A stretch of 64,000 nucleotides of DNA from Hibiscus mutabilis (Eukaryota; Streptophyta; Magnoliopsida; Malvales; Malvaceae): the NCBI GenBank assembly GCA_019671005.1, contig CM033725.1:38028678-38092677 (forward strand), read 5' to 3'. Positions 1-11,051 of the stretch are shown here, piece by piece; positions within the stretch are counted from its first letter, which is position 1, and the number at the start of each line of letters is the position of its first letter. The position numbers were made by a program, and so were the translations under genes. A model generated the notes under the pieces. It did not search any database. It saw nothing but the letters and a program-made list of their open reading frames with translations, and was not told the origin of the DNA.

Positions 1-207
1 CTTTCAAATCGAATCTCTGGTTTTGTGGTGTCCAGCCCACCTTATCCAAGTGACCGATGGCGACTCCAAGATTTTAACGGTTTTCAAAATAAAAAGAATT
101 TTCAAAAGAAATCCATTTAAGCCAAGATTACAAAGAAATGATTTTGGGGATAACCCGTAGCACAGAACTTATAATTTTTCAAAGGGATTTCAAAAAACGT
201 TGCTACA
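1..207 (+). mobile_element. 3' end of a Tat-like LTR, opposite orientation to its neighbour
   Basis: The reverse complement of bases 1-75 closely matches bases 1957-2013, which lie near the 3' end of the LTR at 1891-4064. This piece therefore belongs to a second, related LTR that reads on the plus strand. It appears to end at GCTACA (207), matching the GCTACA end of the other LTR on the minus strand. Immediately after 207 the minus-strand gag sequence resumes, so this is most simply the right end of an LTR or element inserted into that gag. The left end and its TSD lie outside the window. Confidence 0.6.
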
Positions 208-716
208 CTTGGGTTTCCCAAACTTGATTAACTGGTCCATCTCTGAGACAAAGTTTTTGGCTTTATTGCCCCGGGCTTGACTTCCGACGCGGAGGGTAAA
301 TTAACAGGGAATGATGCGACGGCCTGATGAAGTGGTGCTTTTCCTCGAGAAAGCATTACTTGAGGATCTGGTTAACCCTTAGCATGAGGAGGAGTAAAAC
401 CCGGCAGGTACGTAGGAATTTCGGACCTTGTCGTAGGATTATCAACAGAAACTTCACCTTGCTCGGGAGGCTTAAATTCGAACATTTAGGCTATTTATCC
501 TAAGGCCTCTTGTTGAGATTTCTTGAACTGCTCTATCATGTCTTGTCGGGTCTTGGCTAACTGTTCCTCCATTTTTTGGACCAAATCTGCATGCATGTCC
601 TTTTGGGTTCGCTCAATCTGGTCTAACCTTTCTTCGTTCGCCATCTTAGTTTTGTGTTGGGTTCCGTAAGGGTGTTGAATCGATTGAACTTTACTTTGAT
701 CCAGAATCACTGTCAT
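208..716 (-). pseudogene. Tat-like gag, N-terminal fragment (broken)
   Basis: Read on the minus strand, an open segment at 716-495 codes for a charged, helical gag N-terminus. It contains MANEERLDQIER followed by a Lys/Glu/Gln-rich coiled-coil-like stretch. Past a stop, the strand continues to 208 with a proline-rich segment including YLPGFTPP. This matches the linker found in gag of plant Tat-lineage Ty3/gypsy elements, upstream of the capsid domain. The ATG preceding MANEE could be the true start, about 1.1 kb from the primer binding site. Stops and the LTR end at 207 interrupt it. Capsid, protease and pol lie outside the window or are lost. It is a retrotransposon remnant and not a host gene. 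Confidence 0.6.
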
Positions 717-1868
717 GGGGCATCCAAAAAATTATTCTTGATGTCTCCAAAATGAATGCATGTAAATACAAAGCAAATGCCCTAAATGCAATATTAATGT
801 CTAAATGCAAAGATGTTGATGCGAGTGAATAAATGAGAATGCATTATTGAAGATTTGAACAATATTGTAAAAAAGTGTCATGAAACAAAAATTGATAATG
901 CTACCATGAAGGGATGAATGCAAGTGAGTGTTGATCGATGAACATCCTCATTAAACAACTTTCCATAACGAAGATCGAGTCTTATTACAACGAGGAAAAG
1001 GAAGAAACTACTACATAGAGCACAAATGAAAATCTAAGTTAGCCTTTGCTCATCTTCTTGATCAATCTTGAATCTCAGGATTCTTCAACTCATTATTATG
1101 GACTTTTTCTCCTACTATGAAAGGTTCCAGCTTTGGACTATTCTCGGATCAACACTTCATTAAGAAAATGCCATGAACATGCGGAAAAAAAGTCAAACAA
1201 GACAAGAGAAAGCAAATGAGTTAGTAACAAATATATAGGTATATCAATAATGAATAAATATAAAAAGGACTGAGAAAATGAAGTAAATAAATACCACACC
1301 AAAGCGGATTAACAACGAAAAAGGCCTAACAGCATGAATACTAGTTCTCTATGGTTATCCACATGGCTCTAATGGGGTGGGCTTCTTAGATTGTCACACA
1401 TGTGGGTTTGGTTCTATACAAGGGTACCAGAACCTATCTTATCACCTACTAAGGTAACAAGAACCCTGATTCTGGCCCATTACAAGCTTGCAAATTGTAT
1501 TCGGTTCGAGGGAAAGCACGACCTAGTGACGTGGGGGGGGCTACTCACGTGTCAAAGGCGTGGATTCCAAAAGTGAATTACCGACTCGTGTAGGGCTACT
1601 CACATTGGTATGTGGCATTTCACTCCCACCTAATAGACAAAGCTCGGGTATAGAGCTTGATGAACATGGTGCAACACATGTCGGTGATTCCTTATAAATT
1701 AAATGAGAAACTAATGCAAAACCATCAATTGTCAATACCCACTTAATGAAAGTGTTATCCTCGAAGAACAAATTAATCGCGGTTGATTTAAATTTCAGAA
1801 TTTTCATCGATAAAAGAAACATTTGATTTTTGGCTTAACTCTATTTTTGTTTTGTCAAAATAAAATTT
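717..1868 (-). other. Untranslated leader of the Tat-like element
   Basis: This is the interval between the primer binding site and the first gag ATG on the minus strand. It has no supported reading frame. Short direct echoes of a CTACTCAC sequence occur at about 1539-1610. Long leaders are usual for Tat/Ogre elements. Confidence 0.5.
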
Positions 1869-1887
1869 GTCCCCGGTGGAGTCGCCA
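1869..1887 (-). other. Primer binding site (Tat/Ogre type)
   Basis: The minus strand reads TGGCGACTCCACCGGGGAC, three bases inside the LTR end. Plant Ogre/Tat elements typically carry a TGGCGACTCC primer site complementary to a tRNA 3' end. Its position fixes the LTR boundary at 1891 and shows that this is the 5' LTR of a minus-strand element. Confidence 0.8.
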
Positions 1888-1890
1888 TGC

Positions 1891-4064
1891 TGTAGCGACC
1901 TTTTTCGAAAAATCTGCTATGGGGGCATCCCCCACATTTTTGAAGATAAAGAAGACTTGGAGCCGCCACCGGTCACTTGGATAAGGTAGACTGGACACCA
2001 CAAAACCAGAGATTCATAAAATGGGTTCGGGAGTTGGTTACGCGTGGGGAAGAATTAGCACCCTCCACAACGCCCGAAATCGGTACCAAATCAAATGTTG
2101 CTTTTGACTGATGGAAATTGTTGAAATTTAAATTAACTTTAATTAAATACCCTTACTTGAATATAAACCTTAATAAGTGGGCTTGAATTAATTAAATGTT
2201 TAATTAATAAGGGTGACGGTACAATGGACCATAGATTAAACCGACATTGAATAAGTCCGACTGTCGTGTTAGTTTAGGGTTCGAACTTCGTACAATCACC
2301 TTTATGCATGATGCAAGCATTTAAACACGATGTTATGATTTGTCAACTTTTAGTTATTATTTAACTTCGGACGGTAAGGATTAATTCAAATATCCAGTCA
2401 ACATCCATTGAGCCAGGATTGTTACGACACAAATATCGAAATTAATGAATACCTCCTTTTTATAATTAAAGATTAATTAATTATCAAGATAAACATGGAA
2501 TCAAAAGGTTAAAGGAATGACAAATAAAATGTATGCCACAAAAAAAGAATTAAACAAAAACATGGCAAAAAACAAATAAAATCCAGAAAAAGGACCGGAA
2601 CGAACAAAGAAGAGTGTAAAATAAATGCGGGAAATTAAAGTGTGAAAATTTAAAAAAAAGAAATAAAATGTTAGAAGTCAGGTGTTAGTTAGCTACGCTA
2701 AACGGGCCATAAATAATACGAATCATAATCCGTTGCGGGTCACCGTAAGGCCGAAGGTGAAACATGATCGAATAAAACAATAGACGCGAACAAATAATAA
2801 AGTAAATATGTAACATAAAATATAAACATAAGATAATCATAATATATATGTATACTATACGTAGACTATAGTATGTATAAACTACATATATTAAGGTATA
2901 ACCGTATATTATATAAGCGCGCGCATATATATATATATATATAAGGAGAATAAAATAAATAAAAAAGAAAACACGACAATTAGATCAAAAGAAAAAAGGA
3001 ATAAAGCAATGAAAGGGCACGAGATTTCAAATGCTTTTCCATTTCTCAGAAATGTTCCAAAGGTTCTCTGAACCGAGACCTTTCCATGGCCGTTCATTGG
3101 CGACTACTCCTCGTCGGCCAACTCCGATGTCCGAAGACTCACGTGGACGGTGGCTCTTCCCCAAACGGCAGGTAAGTTTGAAACCCCCTTTTTTATTTGA
3201 TTTTTAACTAAAAATTCGAACCCAAACGAAAACCCTAATCTTTGATTTCAAAAAAAACTGAAAACTCCTTTGATTTTTATTTTGAGAACGAGATTCGACT
3301 CAAAAACCTTGAAAAACAAAATTTTTAGAACGGGGAGCAAAATCCCTTGATTTCAGTTTTTTTGAAATAGGAAAAGGGAAGAACCCTGATCTACGAAATT
3401 GAAGATGAAAAGAGATCTCAAAAATTGCTTGCCTTTTTCTCGCTTCTTTGTATTTATCATGAATCCTCCTCCCCCTTTTTACAATGTTTCGATTTGAGCT
3501 TTATAGCCCGATTTACATTTCATTTTCATAAAACAGAAATAAGATAACAAAAATCCTATTGGTTGAGGTCTGAAATTACTGTCATCCTTTGATTGCATTC
3601 ATGTGAGCCTTTGATTTTTGGCTAAAATTTTCTCTGATATAATTCATTTGAGTTGTTTTCTTGCATGTGCTGGGAGTGTACGAGAATAGGGGACCACTGT
3701 TGGTGTCATTTTGTTAGTTAGGACCTCGGATGGCAGCTGTGGTTGTTGGTTTGTTCGTGTGGCTACAGAGAGGAAGCATATGGGGCTCGATCGGGTGCAG
3801 TTGAAATGGCTCGATTGTGGCTGCAGGGTCGTTTGGTTGCTCGGTTCATCAGGGCATCAGGAGTGTAGGGTTAAGTTTGGGCCATTGGGCTTTGTGTTGT
3901 AATGGGTTTGATGTAGGTGGGTTGTGATGTACAAGAGTAAACGGGCTTGAGGCCCAATTATAATGGACATTTAACATTTAATTTAATTTTTTGGCTGTTT
4001 AATTTTTGGATTTTTTGGATTTAAATTTGGTTATTCGAACTCCGGACGAAAATGGGTAATTACA
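1891..4064 (-). mobile_element. 5' LTR of a Tat-like Ty3/gypsy element
   Basis: On the plus strand it runs from TGTAGCGACC to ATTACA, so on the minus strand it also starts TGTAAT and ends GCTACA. The length of about 2.17 kb is close to that of the 3' LTR of the other Tat element (51138-53316). The two share start features (a CCATTTT or CTATTTTATCCGG block) and the tail containing ATCTCTGGTTTTGTGG. A TSD cannot be tested because the rest of the element is missing. The high-coordinate end could be 4064 or 4066. Confidence 0.75.
2916..2943. repeat. (GC)n(AT)n microsatellite
   Basis: A short alternating GCGCGC tract runs directly into about nine AT dinucleotides inside the Tat-like LTR. Confidence 0.9.
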
Positions 4065-4377
4065 CAAACTTATGTGGCAATGAACGTTGACATAACAGTA
4101 TCTTATAGACAAATGTGTTAACTTTATAAAATGACACACCAGTTGATTAATAATTTTTATTTATTAAATAATTATTTTAACTTAAAATAAAATATTGAGC
4201 GTTAAAGTGCTTAAAAAGTAAAATAATTATTCACTCAGGAACATCTTTTCAGATTATATCATTATTTTTCTACTCCACTTGACAACTCATAATCAAATAC
4301 TCTTGACTCAATTACAAATAAGCTTCTTTTTAAGGGTTATTGTGATGTCAAATTAAATGCATTTTTGGGTAGGTGAA
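4065..4377. other. AT-rich intergenic DNA
   Basis: I see no coding potential or recognisable element between the LTR end and the inverted-repeat element at 4378. Confidence 0.6.
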
Positions 4378-4657
4378 CAGTGCGGCATATTATAGTGCGA
4401 TACTAACTGAAAATATTACAAGCTATAAAATACGGAGTTGAAAATGTATTTTCTTATAATATTTTCGGTTGTGTCTCGTACAGTGTTGATACTTATAAAA
4501 ATTTAAACTGTTATCGGAAGCGATAAAATGTCGATAATCGAAGTTAAGTTTCGATACTTACTCCCAATCGAAAATGTTATCAAATAATATAACATTTTCA
4601 GTTTCGTGTTCCACATCTTATAACATTTTTTTTTGATGCTGTACAATAACCGCACTG
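4378..4657. mobile_element. Probable non-autonomous inverted-repeat element
   Basis: The ends are CAGTGCGG and CCGCACTG, with imperfect complementarity continuing inward, for example AACTGAAAATATTAC on the left against ATAACATTTTCAGTTTCG on the right. There is no reading frame inside. The size of about 280 bp fits a MITE. I could not settle a convincing TSD, so the superfamily is left open. Confidence 0.5.
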
Positions 4658-4779
4658 AACATTGCCTTACGATAAACATGCCTGCATTTTTTTGCTCGCG
4701 TATACATGGTAAAAGTGAAGAATTTTGAAAATCTTATTAAATATAACATATAGTACGTATAGAAAATGTTAACAAATCA

Positions 4780-4859
4780 GTTGGTTTTGCCGAGTGGTTT
4801 AAGGTGCCAGATTTAGGCTCTGGTCTGAAAAGGCGTGAGTTCAAATCCCACAGCTATCA
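4780..4859 (+). tRNA. tRNA-Leu (UAG), possibly decayed
   Basis: The sequence has the class II leucine layout: GCC-GAGTGGTTTAA-GGT D arm, anticodon stem CCAGA/TCTGG around loop TTTAGGC (anticodon TAG), a long variable arm, and a T arm with TTCAAAT. The D arm closes with one G-U pair. The acceptor stem GTTGGTT/AGCTATC has one T-T mismatch and two G-U pairs. The T stem GTGAG/CCCAC has one A-C mismatch. No CCA is encoded. The mismatches make this either a weak functional copy or a recent pseudogene. Confidence 0.8.
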
Positions 4860-4927
4860 TCTAACTTTTAATTTTAAGCAGGAATTGTATTTTCATCCTT
4901 ATTCTTATAAAAATCGGTATATTGATT

Positions 4928-5014
4928 ATTTTGATTAAGTAGAGAATATATATAATATTCTTTTAAAATCTGTCTATTAAATATTTTGATTAAGTAGAGA
5001 ATATATATAATATT
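4928..5014. repeat. Direct repeat pair (2 x 32 bp)
   Basis: The same 32-bp sequence, starting ATTTTGATTAAGTAGAGA, occurs at 4928-4959 and 4983-5014. The sequence just upstream (4905-4925) also resembles 5205-5225 at the edge of the neighbouring inverted-repeat element, which suggests local duplication. Confidence 0.85.
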
Positions 5015-5184
5015 ATATTAGAAGTTGAACTCATATAAAATAAGAAAAGATCAGTATATTTACCACTCGTAACAGTTGAAAAAAAAAATCACACCGTTAT
5101 CAATTTCAATTTTGTCTTTTATTCGTGGATAAAAATACTGCACAGATCCCTTAACTAATCAGGAACTGTAATTTTATCCTTGTA

Positions 5185-5660
5185 CTTTTAAAATGGCATA
5201 AAGTCAAATAAATCGGTATATTGATTGGATAGTTATTTTGGTCTTTTTTTGGAGCAATTCAACCATCAATATTTTATTTTAGGTCAAAATAGTCCTCTGT
5301 GGATGAAAATTGTTAGAAAACTGACGGTAAATCGTTTGAATTTACTTGACAGAAAGACAAGTCAGCAGAAAAAATTATTTTATATTTTATATAATTTTAT
5401 AAAATTATGTTTGATTGATGTAATATTTTTTCGAGTCCACACATTTGTATATATGATACTGGCATATCAGCATGCACTGCTATATAGGTTTGTCCTGTCA
5501 TTTTAAATCATTTATCGTCAGTTGACTAACAGTTTTCATCCGCATAGTGGTCATTTTAACCCAAAATGAAGCATGAAGGCTTGAATTGCTAAAAAAATAA
5601 AAGTCAAAGTGACTATTCAATCAAACATAGTGAACATTTTTGGCTTTATACCTTTTTAAA
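5185..5660. mobile_element. MITE-like element with long terminal inverted repeats (copy 1)
   Basis: The left arm (about 5185-5316) and the right arm (about 5523-5660) are imperfect reverse complements over more than 100 bp. The best-matched part is GTGGATGAAAATTGTTAG on the left against CTAACAGTTTTCATCCGC on the right. The centre is AT-rich and non-coding. A second, shorter copy lies at 57690-57956 in the same orientation. The long arms could form a large hairpin RNA. The exact outer ends are uncertain by about 20 bp. Confidence 0.65.
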
Positions 5661-7003
5661 AATAACAGTTTTCTTTTGATCTTTCTATTTTTTACGGTGA
5701 AGAAAACTATTGTTTAATATAAATTCACTGACCCCATATATGTTATTTAAAAATTAAAATAAATAATTATTCAATTCATTTATTATATTCTCAAATAAAG
5801 CCAAACATAATTATAGTTTGGTCTATAATTTTAATAAAATTTTAAGTTAAATATTAGTTTTGTCTATAACATTTTCTAATTAAAAAATCAGAATTCATTA
5901 AAATAAGAAAAGTTGCAATAAAATACACTCCTAACATAAGAATAAACTTGACAATTATGTTCATCAAGAAATTTCTTACAGAAAAATAAACATAAAAACT
6001 CAAATGTTGTGACAAGGAAAAAAACCTAAAACCATCTGATTATGTCATTCATAATCCATAGAAATCTAACAAACAAATTTTATTGTCTCTTTTCAACTAT
6101 ACACTTAAATAATGATATAAGAGATGTGATCAATAAAATTATCTTGCAGACTGCTTCATTAATAGTTCTGAAAACGTTGATAAACTACTACAAAAAAGAT
6201 TAAACCATACAAGATTGTTAATCTTTTTTTATCAGAGACATGCATTATGATGTTCGCTACAAGAACGTCAAATTACTGTAAAAATATATAACAAATAAAA
6301 AACATACCACAAAACATATCACAAAGACAAACGAAATAAAATGCACAAAAAGAAGAAATTCAAAATAAAAAAGGATTCTTATTGAGAACAAAAATAATAA
6401 AAAATAAAAAAAGTCACCGGGACCGCAGCCATCACAAAAAAGAAAATAATTAACAAAAAAAAAAAAGACAACAAAGGAGAGAGAAAAGAGAGCGACTTTA
6501 TAATATTAAATTATTAATTTAGTTTAATAGTTAAAAAATTGAAGCAATTTACTACATAAAGAATATTCCAGCCAAGGAAAAAATGAAGTAATAAAATACT
6601 TATTAGAAATTGAGGATTTTAGTTGGTCTATTCAAGAATTGGTCAACTCGTTCTGCGAGCCTGCGCGAGTTAAAATACGTGGTTTAGGTTTAGACCACGT
6701 CATCTTCTCTTGTCAAATATTTGGAACCACTTGTATTGTTTAACGTACGCGTGACTCCTGGTAGTGGTTCTGAACCCAGAATCCATGTTTTGCAACTCCT
6801 TTGAGAAAGGAATAAAACAGTGCACATGGTCATCACTCTTCCCCATATTCAGCAACGAGTCGTTTTTATAGCACAGACTTGGTGTACGAGAGTTATGTTA
6901 AAATAAGAAAAGCTTGATTTATTGGAGATTGACATTGCAAAGGAAAGCATTTCAACAAATACAAACAATGAACAGGAAATAGCAAAGCAGATATGATACA
7001 CAG
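5661..7003. other. AT-rich non-coding DNA
   Basis: A-rich tracts are frequent at 6290-6480. I see no gene, RNA or repeat family that I can support. The last 100-200 bases adjoin the 3' end of the receptor-kinase pseudogene and may include its old 3' UTR. Confidence 0.5.
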
Positions 7004-7756
7004 TTAAATAGCACTGAAAAATGAGGCTGGGCAGGGACGTATGGGGATCTCAACTGTCCCTTCCAACATCAACAGCACCTTCTTCATTGAAGGGCGCAGC
7101 GTTGGGTCATCCAGTATACACCATAGTCCCACACTCACCATCCTTTCAAGTTGTTTCATATCAACTTCTTCATCTTCCCCTACTATCTTCCATACTTCCC
7201 CAGCTTGATGACAGTCGTACACCCATTCTTCAAGCACGGCTTCTTCATCACTAAGGCTCCAGTTCACGCTCCGTCGACAACATATGATCTCCAATAACAC
7301 CAACCCGAAGCTGTAAACATCTGCTGTCACTGTCACCGGCATTTTCCTGTGCCACTCCGGTGCGACGTACCCCCTTGTTCCTCTGATCCCAGTGAAGGTC
7401 TTGGTTTGGTCTGGCTTTAGCAGCTTGGCCAATCCAAAATCGGATATCTTTGCTTGCCCGTTCTCGTCGATGAGTATGTTCTTAGATTTTATGTCACAAT
7501 GGATTATCTGAGTCTCGCATTCTTCGTGAAGATAGAGGAGACCTCGAGCTATGTTGCGAGCAATTTCGACTCTCTCGTTCCAGTAGGGTCGTTTTTCTGG
7601 TGTAAAGAGTACGTCTGCAAGTGATCCATTGATCATGTCCTCGTATATCAGAAGCCTATTCTCTCCATCATGGCAATAGCCTAGTAGTCGAACTAAGTTC
7701 CGGTGATGCGTTCTCCCAATGATTTGCATCTCGTTTTGAAACTCTCGTTCTCTTTG
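7004..7756 (-). pseudogene. G-type lectin S-receptor-like Ser/Thr kinase, C-terminal kinase fragment
   Basis: About 250 codons of kinase domain read without interruption. They start near QREREFQNEM (the alpha-C region), continue through THHRNLVRLLGYC and the catalytic loop IIHCDIKSKNILID, then DFGLAKLL, APEWHRKMPVTVTADVYSFG, and end in EGTVEIP...SFFSAI. This is the LecRK/RLK1 type of G-type lectin receptor kinase, a plasma-membrane kinase of defence and stress signalling. These genes are usually intronless and about 800 residues long. The lectin, PAN-like and transmembrane parts, the glycine loop and the VAVK lysine are absent. Homology stops at about 7756, where a short duplicated non-coding sequence begins. 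The first in-frame ATG (7729) is internal to the family alignment, so no functional kinase is expected. The body has no stops or frameshifts, so the truncation is probably recent or the fragment is under some constraint. Confidence 0.9.
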
Positions 7757-7804
7757 GGTTTTGAGTTTAGGATTGAAAGGTTTTTGGGTTTTGAGTTTAG
7801 GATT
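7753..7804. repeat. 22-bp direct repeat at the kinase truncation point
   Basis: The sequence beginning TTTGGGTTTTGAGTTTAGG occurs at 7753-7774 and 7783-7804. It begins exactly where receptor-kinase homology ends, so it is a candidate breakpoint scar. Confidence 0.8.
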
Positions 7805-7963
7805 TAAAGTTTTGGTTTTAGCGATAATTTTTTAATTAAAACTAGGGCCTAATTAAAATAACGTGTAAATAATAAGGGTTAGATTTGTTATTATTTTTTG
7901 AATTAGGACTAAATTGTTTGAATGTACAGCTGTGGAGGGCTAAATGTGTTATTATACAAAAAA

Positions 7964-8509
7964 TAGGGGTGGGCAAAACTCGACTCGAAAAAACCGAATT
8001 ATTCGACTCGGCTCGAGGCGAAAAAACCGACTCGTTTTGACTCGACTTGTAATTTCATAAACTCGACTCGAAAAAATTTCAAATAAAATTTGAGTTATGA
8101 AATAGAAATTCGAATAACTCAAAATTTTTAGTAATTAGTTGATTAGTTTTTATATTTGAGTCGAGTTTGTCAATTCTGCATGATATATTATGTATATCGC
8201 ATGTGAAAATATGAAGAAATATATATGTATATTATATATATGCATATAGAAAGCCGTTAGAATTAGAATCAATATGTACACCGCCTAGCCCTAAGTATAT
8301 GCATATAGAAATATATATGTACACTACTACGTATACGCATATAGAAATCTATATGAAGAAATATATATGTACAATTAAATTTGTACAGAAACTCGAAAAC
8401 TCGACTCGATTCGAAAAAATTTCAAATAAAGTTTGAATCGTAAAATATGACTTGCAAACTCGAATAACTCAAAATATTTTGACTCGACTCGATCGAACGC
8501 CCAGCCCTA
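7964..8509. mobile_element. hAT-like non-autonomous element (copy 1)
   Basis: The ends are TAGGGGTGGGC and GCCCAGCCCTA, imperfect inverted repeats of the hAT-like type. They are flanked by 8-bp sequences ACAAAAAA (7956-7963) and CGAAAAAA (8510-8517) that agree at six positions. The body repeats ACTCGACTCG-type and AAAAAATTTCAAATAAA blocks near both ends and has AT-rich tandem echoes (CATATAGAAA) in the middle. There is no transposase frame. A truncated relative lies at 57411-57689. Confidence 0.65.
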
Positions 8510-9939
8510 CGAAAAAATTTAACAACCACGTAACTTTCTTAACATTTGTTAAGAACTCAGTAGCCAAATTGAAACAAAACACAAAGTTTAATGATAACAT
8601 TGAAGCAATTGAAAGTTTAGTTATTAAATTGAATAATTAACTAAAGTTTAATGATTATTTGTGAACTTTACCCTATATTTTAACCAGACTCAACCCGATT
8701 TATTTTAAATTATTTTTAATATATTGACGAAATTGATATTCTCTACAAATACATATTTTAGCTCAAACTTATCCAACCCTTTATTTTTTCCCCTCCTTTG
8801 TTACAGGCTTACAGCCTCCATCTCTCCTTTTTCATTTTTCCTCCTCTTCTACAGTCTCTTTCATTCTTTCCCTTTTCTTATTTTTATACTTCATTTATCC
8901 TTGCCATTGCATGCTTTTTTAACAGTTGTGCTATCAACTCCAATTTGGGTATACCTTTGTTCTTTAAGTATTTCTGAAACATCTCTGATTATAAAAAAAT
9001 ATTTTGTGTGTAATTTTTAGATTATTTTTCTGAACATTTTTCAGATTATTTTTCATGAGAAAAATGTACTTTTGAATAGCATGAGAAAAATGTGTTTTTT
9101 ATTCTATTTTGGGTATTCATCTAATGTTAGTTATAGATATAAATCCTAGTTTTTTTCCCATTTGTATTTGTTCGGTGAGGAAATAAGTGATCCACAAAAA
9201 AATCGGAGAATATTTTGAATATCTGGGTCGGGTCAAATCTGGGATGGTTTAAAGTTCAAAGCATGGGCTGGTACGGGTCAAGTAAAAATATAATATTTTT
9301 TTATAGTGGGACGGAGTTGAGGTGGGTGCGAATCAAGTAAAAATATAATATTTTTCGAGGCGTGTTGAGGTCGGGTGAAGTCATTAGATGTAGTTGTCTA
9401 TTTTCTCCAACCACTCATCGTCGGTAATCGACTGTAGGTGTGCCGATCGACTTCCTTTCGCAAGTTCAGCTTTCTTCGACATTAGGTACAACGTCCGTCG
9501 ACTTTCATCAATGGATGATTGAGGGAAATGAGTGACGACATCCGACATCGATATTGGTGGGCTTCGACGTGCGATAATTTTGAGTTAGGGATTTTGGGGT
9601 TATTTTGTAAATTTTATGAAATTTAAGGGTTTTTAAAAATCAAATTAAAAATAATAGAAATTTAAAAATAAATATAAAAAATAACAGTAGTTAATGGCAA
9701 GACACATAAAATTAACGAAATGAAACGTTAATCACTACTTTTAGCAAAAAAATAATTTAGGCATAAAAAAGTTAACAAAATGTATAGTTTTGGGCACTTA
9801 TTTTTATAAATGACCTTTTTTAACTACACATGTTTTTTTACATTAATTTAATGGTTTAAATAAAAATTAATTTTATCAAATTATATAGGACTATAAAAAC
9901 GACAATATAAAAAAAACCTTATAACATCTGATTGTATAG
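8510..9939. other. AT-rich non-coding DNA with a small direct repeat
   Basis: No gene is supported. A 22-bp sequence, CAAGTAAAAATATAATATTT plus two bases, is repeated at 9279-9300 and 9333-9354 within GGTCGGGT-rich sequence. The pyrimidine-rich open stretch at about 8724-9020 has no protein-like features. Confidence 0.5.
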
Positions 9940-10938
9940 TGTTGAGATATTGATTTTGATAAAATGAAAAATGTTTTTGGACTTAAACTAATTTGCAAAA
10001 ATATTTCAAAAGTTCATTAACTTGAAAATTTTGTTTGAAAGATTTTCAAAGGGTTTTTGGCATGTTTAAATACTTTTAAAATAGCTAAAGTGTCAAAAAC
10101 ATGCTTTAAGTATCGATACGGTCTTCCTCGTACCGATACCCAACAACCCGTACCAGTTCGGTCGCTCGTGTACCGATATGCCCTTTGTTCCACAAGTTTT
10201 CAAATTTTCCAGTAACTAATCGTTGTACCGGTATGGCCTAGTCCGTACCCATACGATTGGTCTCGTACCGATACAAAAGTTTCGCGTACCGATAACCAGT
10301 ACAAAAATGATGTAACAACTCTTTCTACTTTAAGGCAAGTACCAATACCTGAAGTTGCGTACCGATACCGAAGGTTGCAGAACTACATTTAGTGCTGGAA
10401 ATAGAGTCCCCAACGGCTAGAAACAGTCATGAAGCCATTTGAGGGTTTTAAAAGACCTCTTCAAGTAGCCATGAAACACCAAGAAACTCAATGCCAACAT
10501 TTTTGTATAGAGAAATTGTTTTAGTGCTTAAATTGTCAAATACCTTATAGAAATCACTAGTGAGACAAATTGTCACATTTGCTCAAGTGTTAAGATTTTG
10601 GGTGAGAGCTAAATTGTGCATACACTTTGCCTTTTGAGATTTTTCATTATTTGCTAATTTGTTTTCTCTTAGTGACAAGTGTCCCAAAACTTTGGGGTAT
10701 AAGCTTTGATGGTTTGTAAAGGTTATCTCCTTGAGCGTATAAAAAGGAAAAACAAATTAGCAAATTTGTAGAAAATTCTTATTATGGATAGCTAAGGTAA
10801 TAAATGTAGACTTGGTTTAGAAGTCGAATCACCATAAATCATTGTGCAAAATTTTAATTTCTGATTCTTTCCACCACAACCACTGGAAGGCCAATTCACA
10901 CCCTCTTGGCGTATACGATTGATCGTTCAAGCCCAACA
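9940..10938 (+). mobile_element. Copia 5' LTR
   Basis: It starts TGTTGAGATATTGATTTTGA and ends GCCCAACA, 999 bp. The start is repeated at 13541. It carries a cluster of GTACCGATAC-type words at about 10108-10370. The right half is matched by 56589-57410. Confidence 0.85.
10108..10370. repeat. GTACCGATAC motif cluster in the copia LTR
   Basis: Three exact GTACCGATAC words and several one- or two-base variants (GTATCGATAC, GTACCGATAT, GTACCGGTAT, GTACCAATAC) are spread over about 260 bp at irregular spacing. The word is close to its own reverse complement, GTATCGGTAC. Confidence 0.85.
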
Positions 10939-10940
10939 AT

Positions 10941-10952
10941 TGATATCAGAGT
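10941..10952 (+). other. Copia primer binding site
   Basis: TGATATCAGAGT lies two bases after the LTR end. It is one or two bases away from TGGTATCAGAGC, the usual tRNA-Met primer site of plant copia elements. Confidence 0.75.
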
Positions 10953-10974
10953 AATGTCTCTACATCGGAAGTAC

Positions 10975-11051
10975 TCAACCTAAGCTTATGGTGCAATCCA
11001 TCACCAAACCTTTCTACATCAACCTAAGCTTATGGTGCAATCCATCACCAA
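10975..11051 (+). repeat. 33-bp direct duplication in gag
   Basis: The sequence beginning TCAACCTAAGCTTATGG is present at 10975-11007 and 11019-11051, near the start of gag. Confidence 0.9.

Noticed and set aside
3711..3902. 63-codon ORF in the Tat-like LTR
   Set aside because: It lies inside an LTR and has no recognisable motif. Its G/T-rich composition explains the openness.
4780..4859. Organelle-derived tRNA insertion
   Set aside because: The neighbouring sequence shows no plastid or mitochondrial gene, and the tRNA body fits nuclear Leu-UAG genes.
8724..9020. 98-codon hydrophobic ORF that could be a small secreted or membrane protein
   Set aside because: It is translated pyrimidine-rich DNA (F/L/S runs) with no Kozak-like context or homolog pattern.
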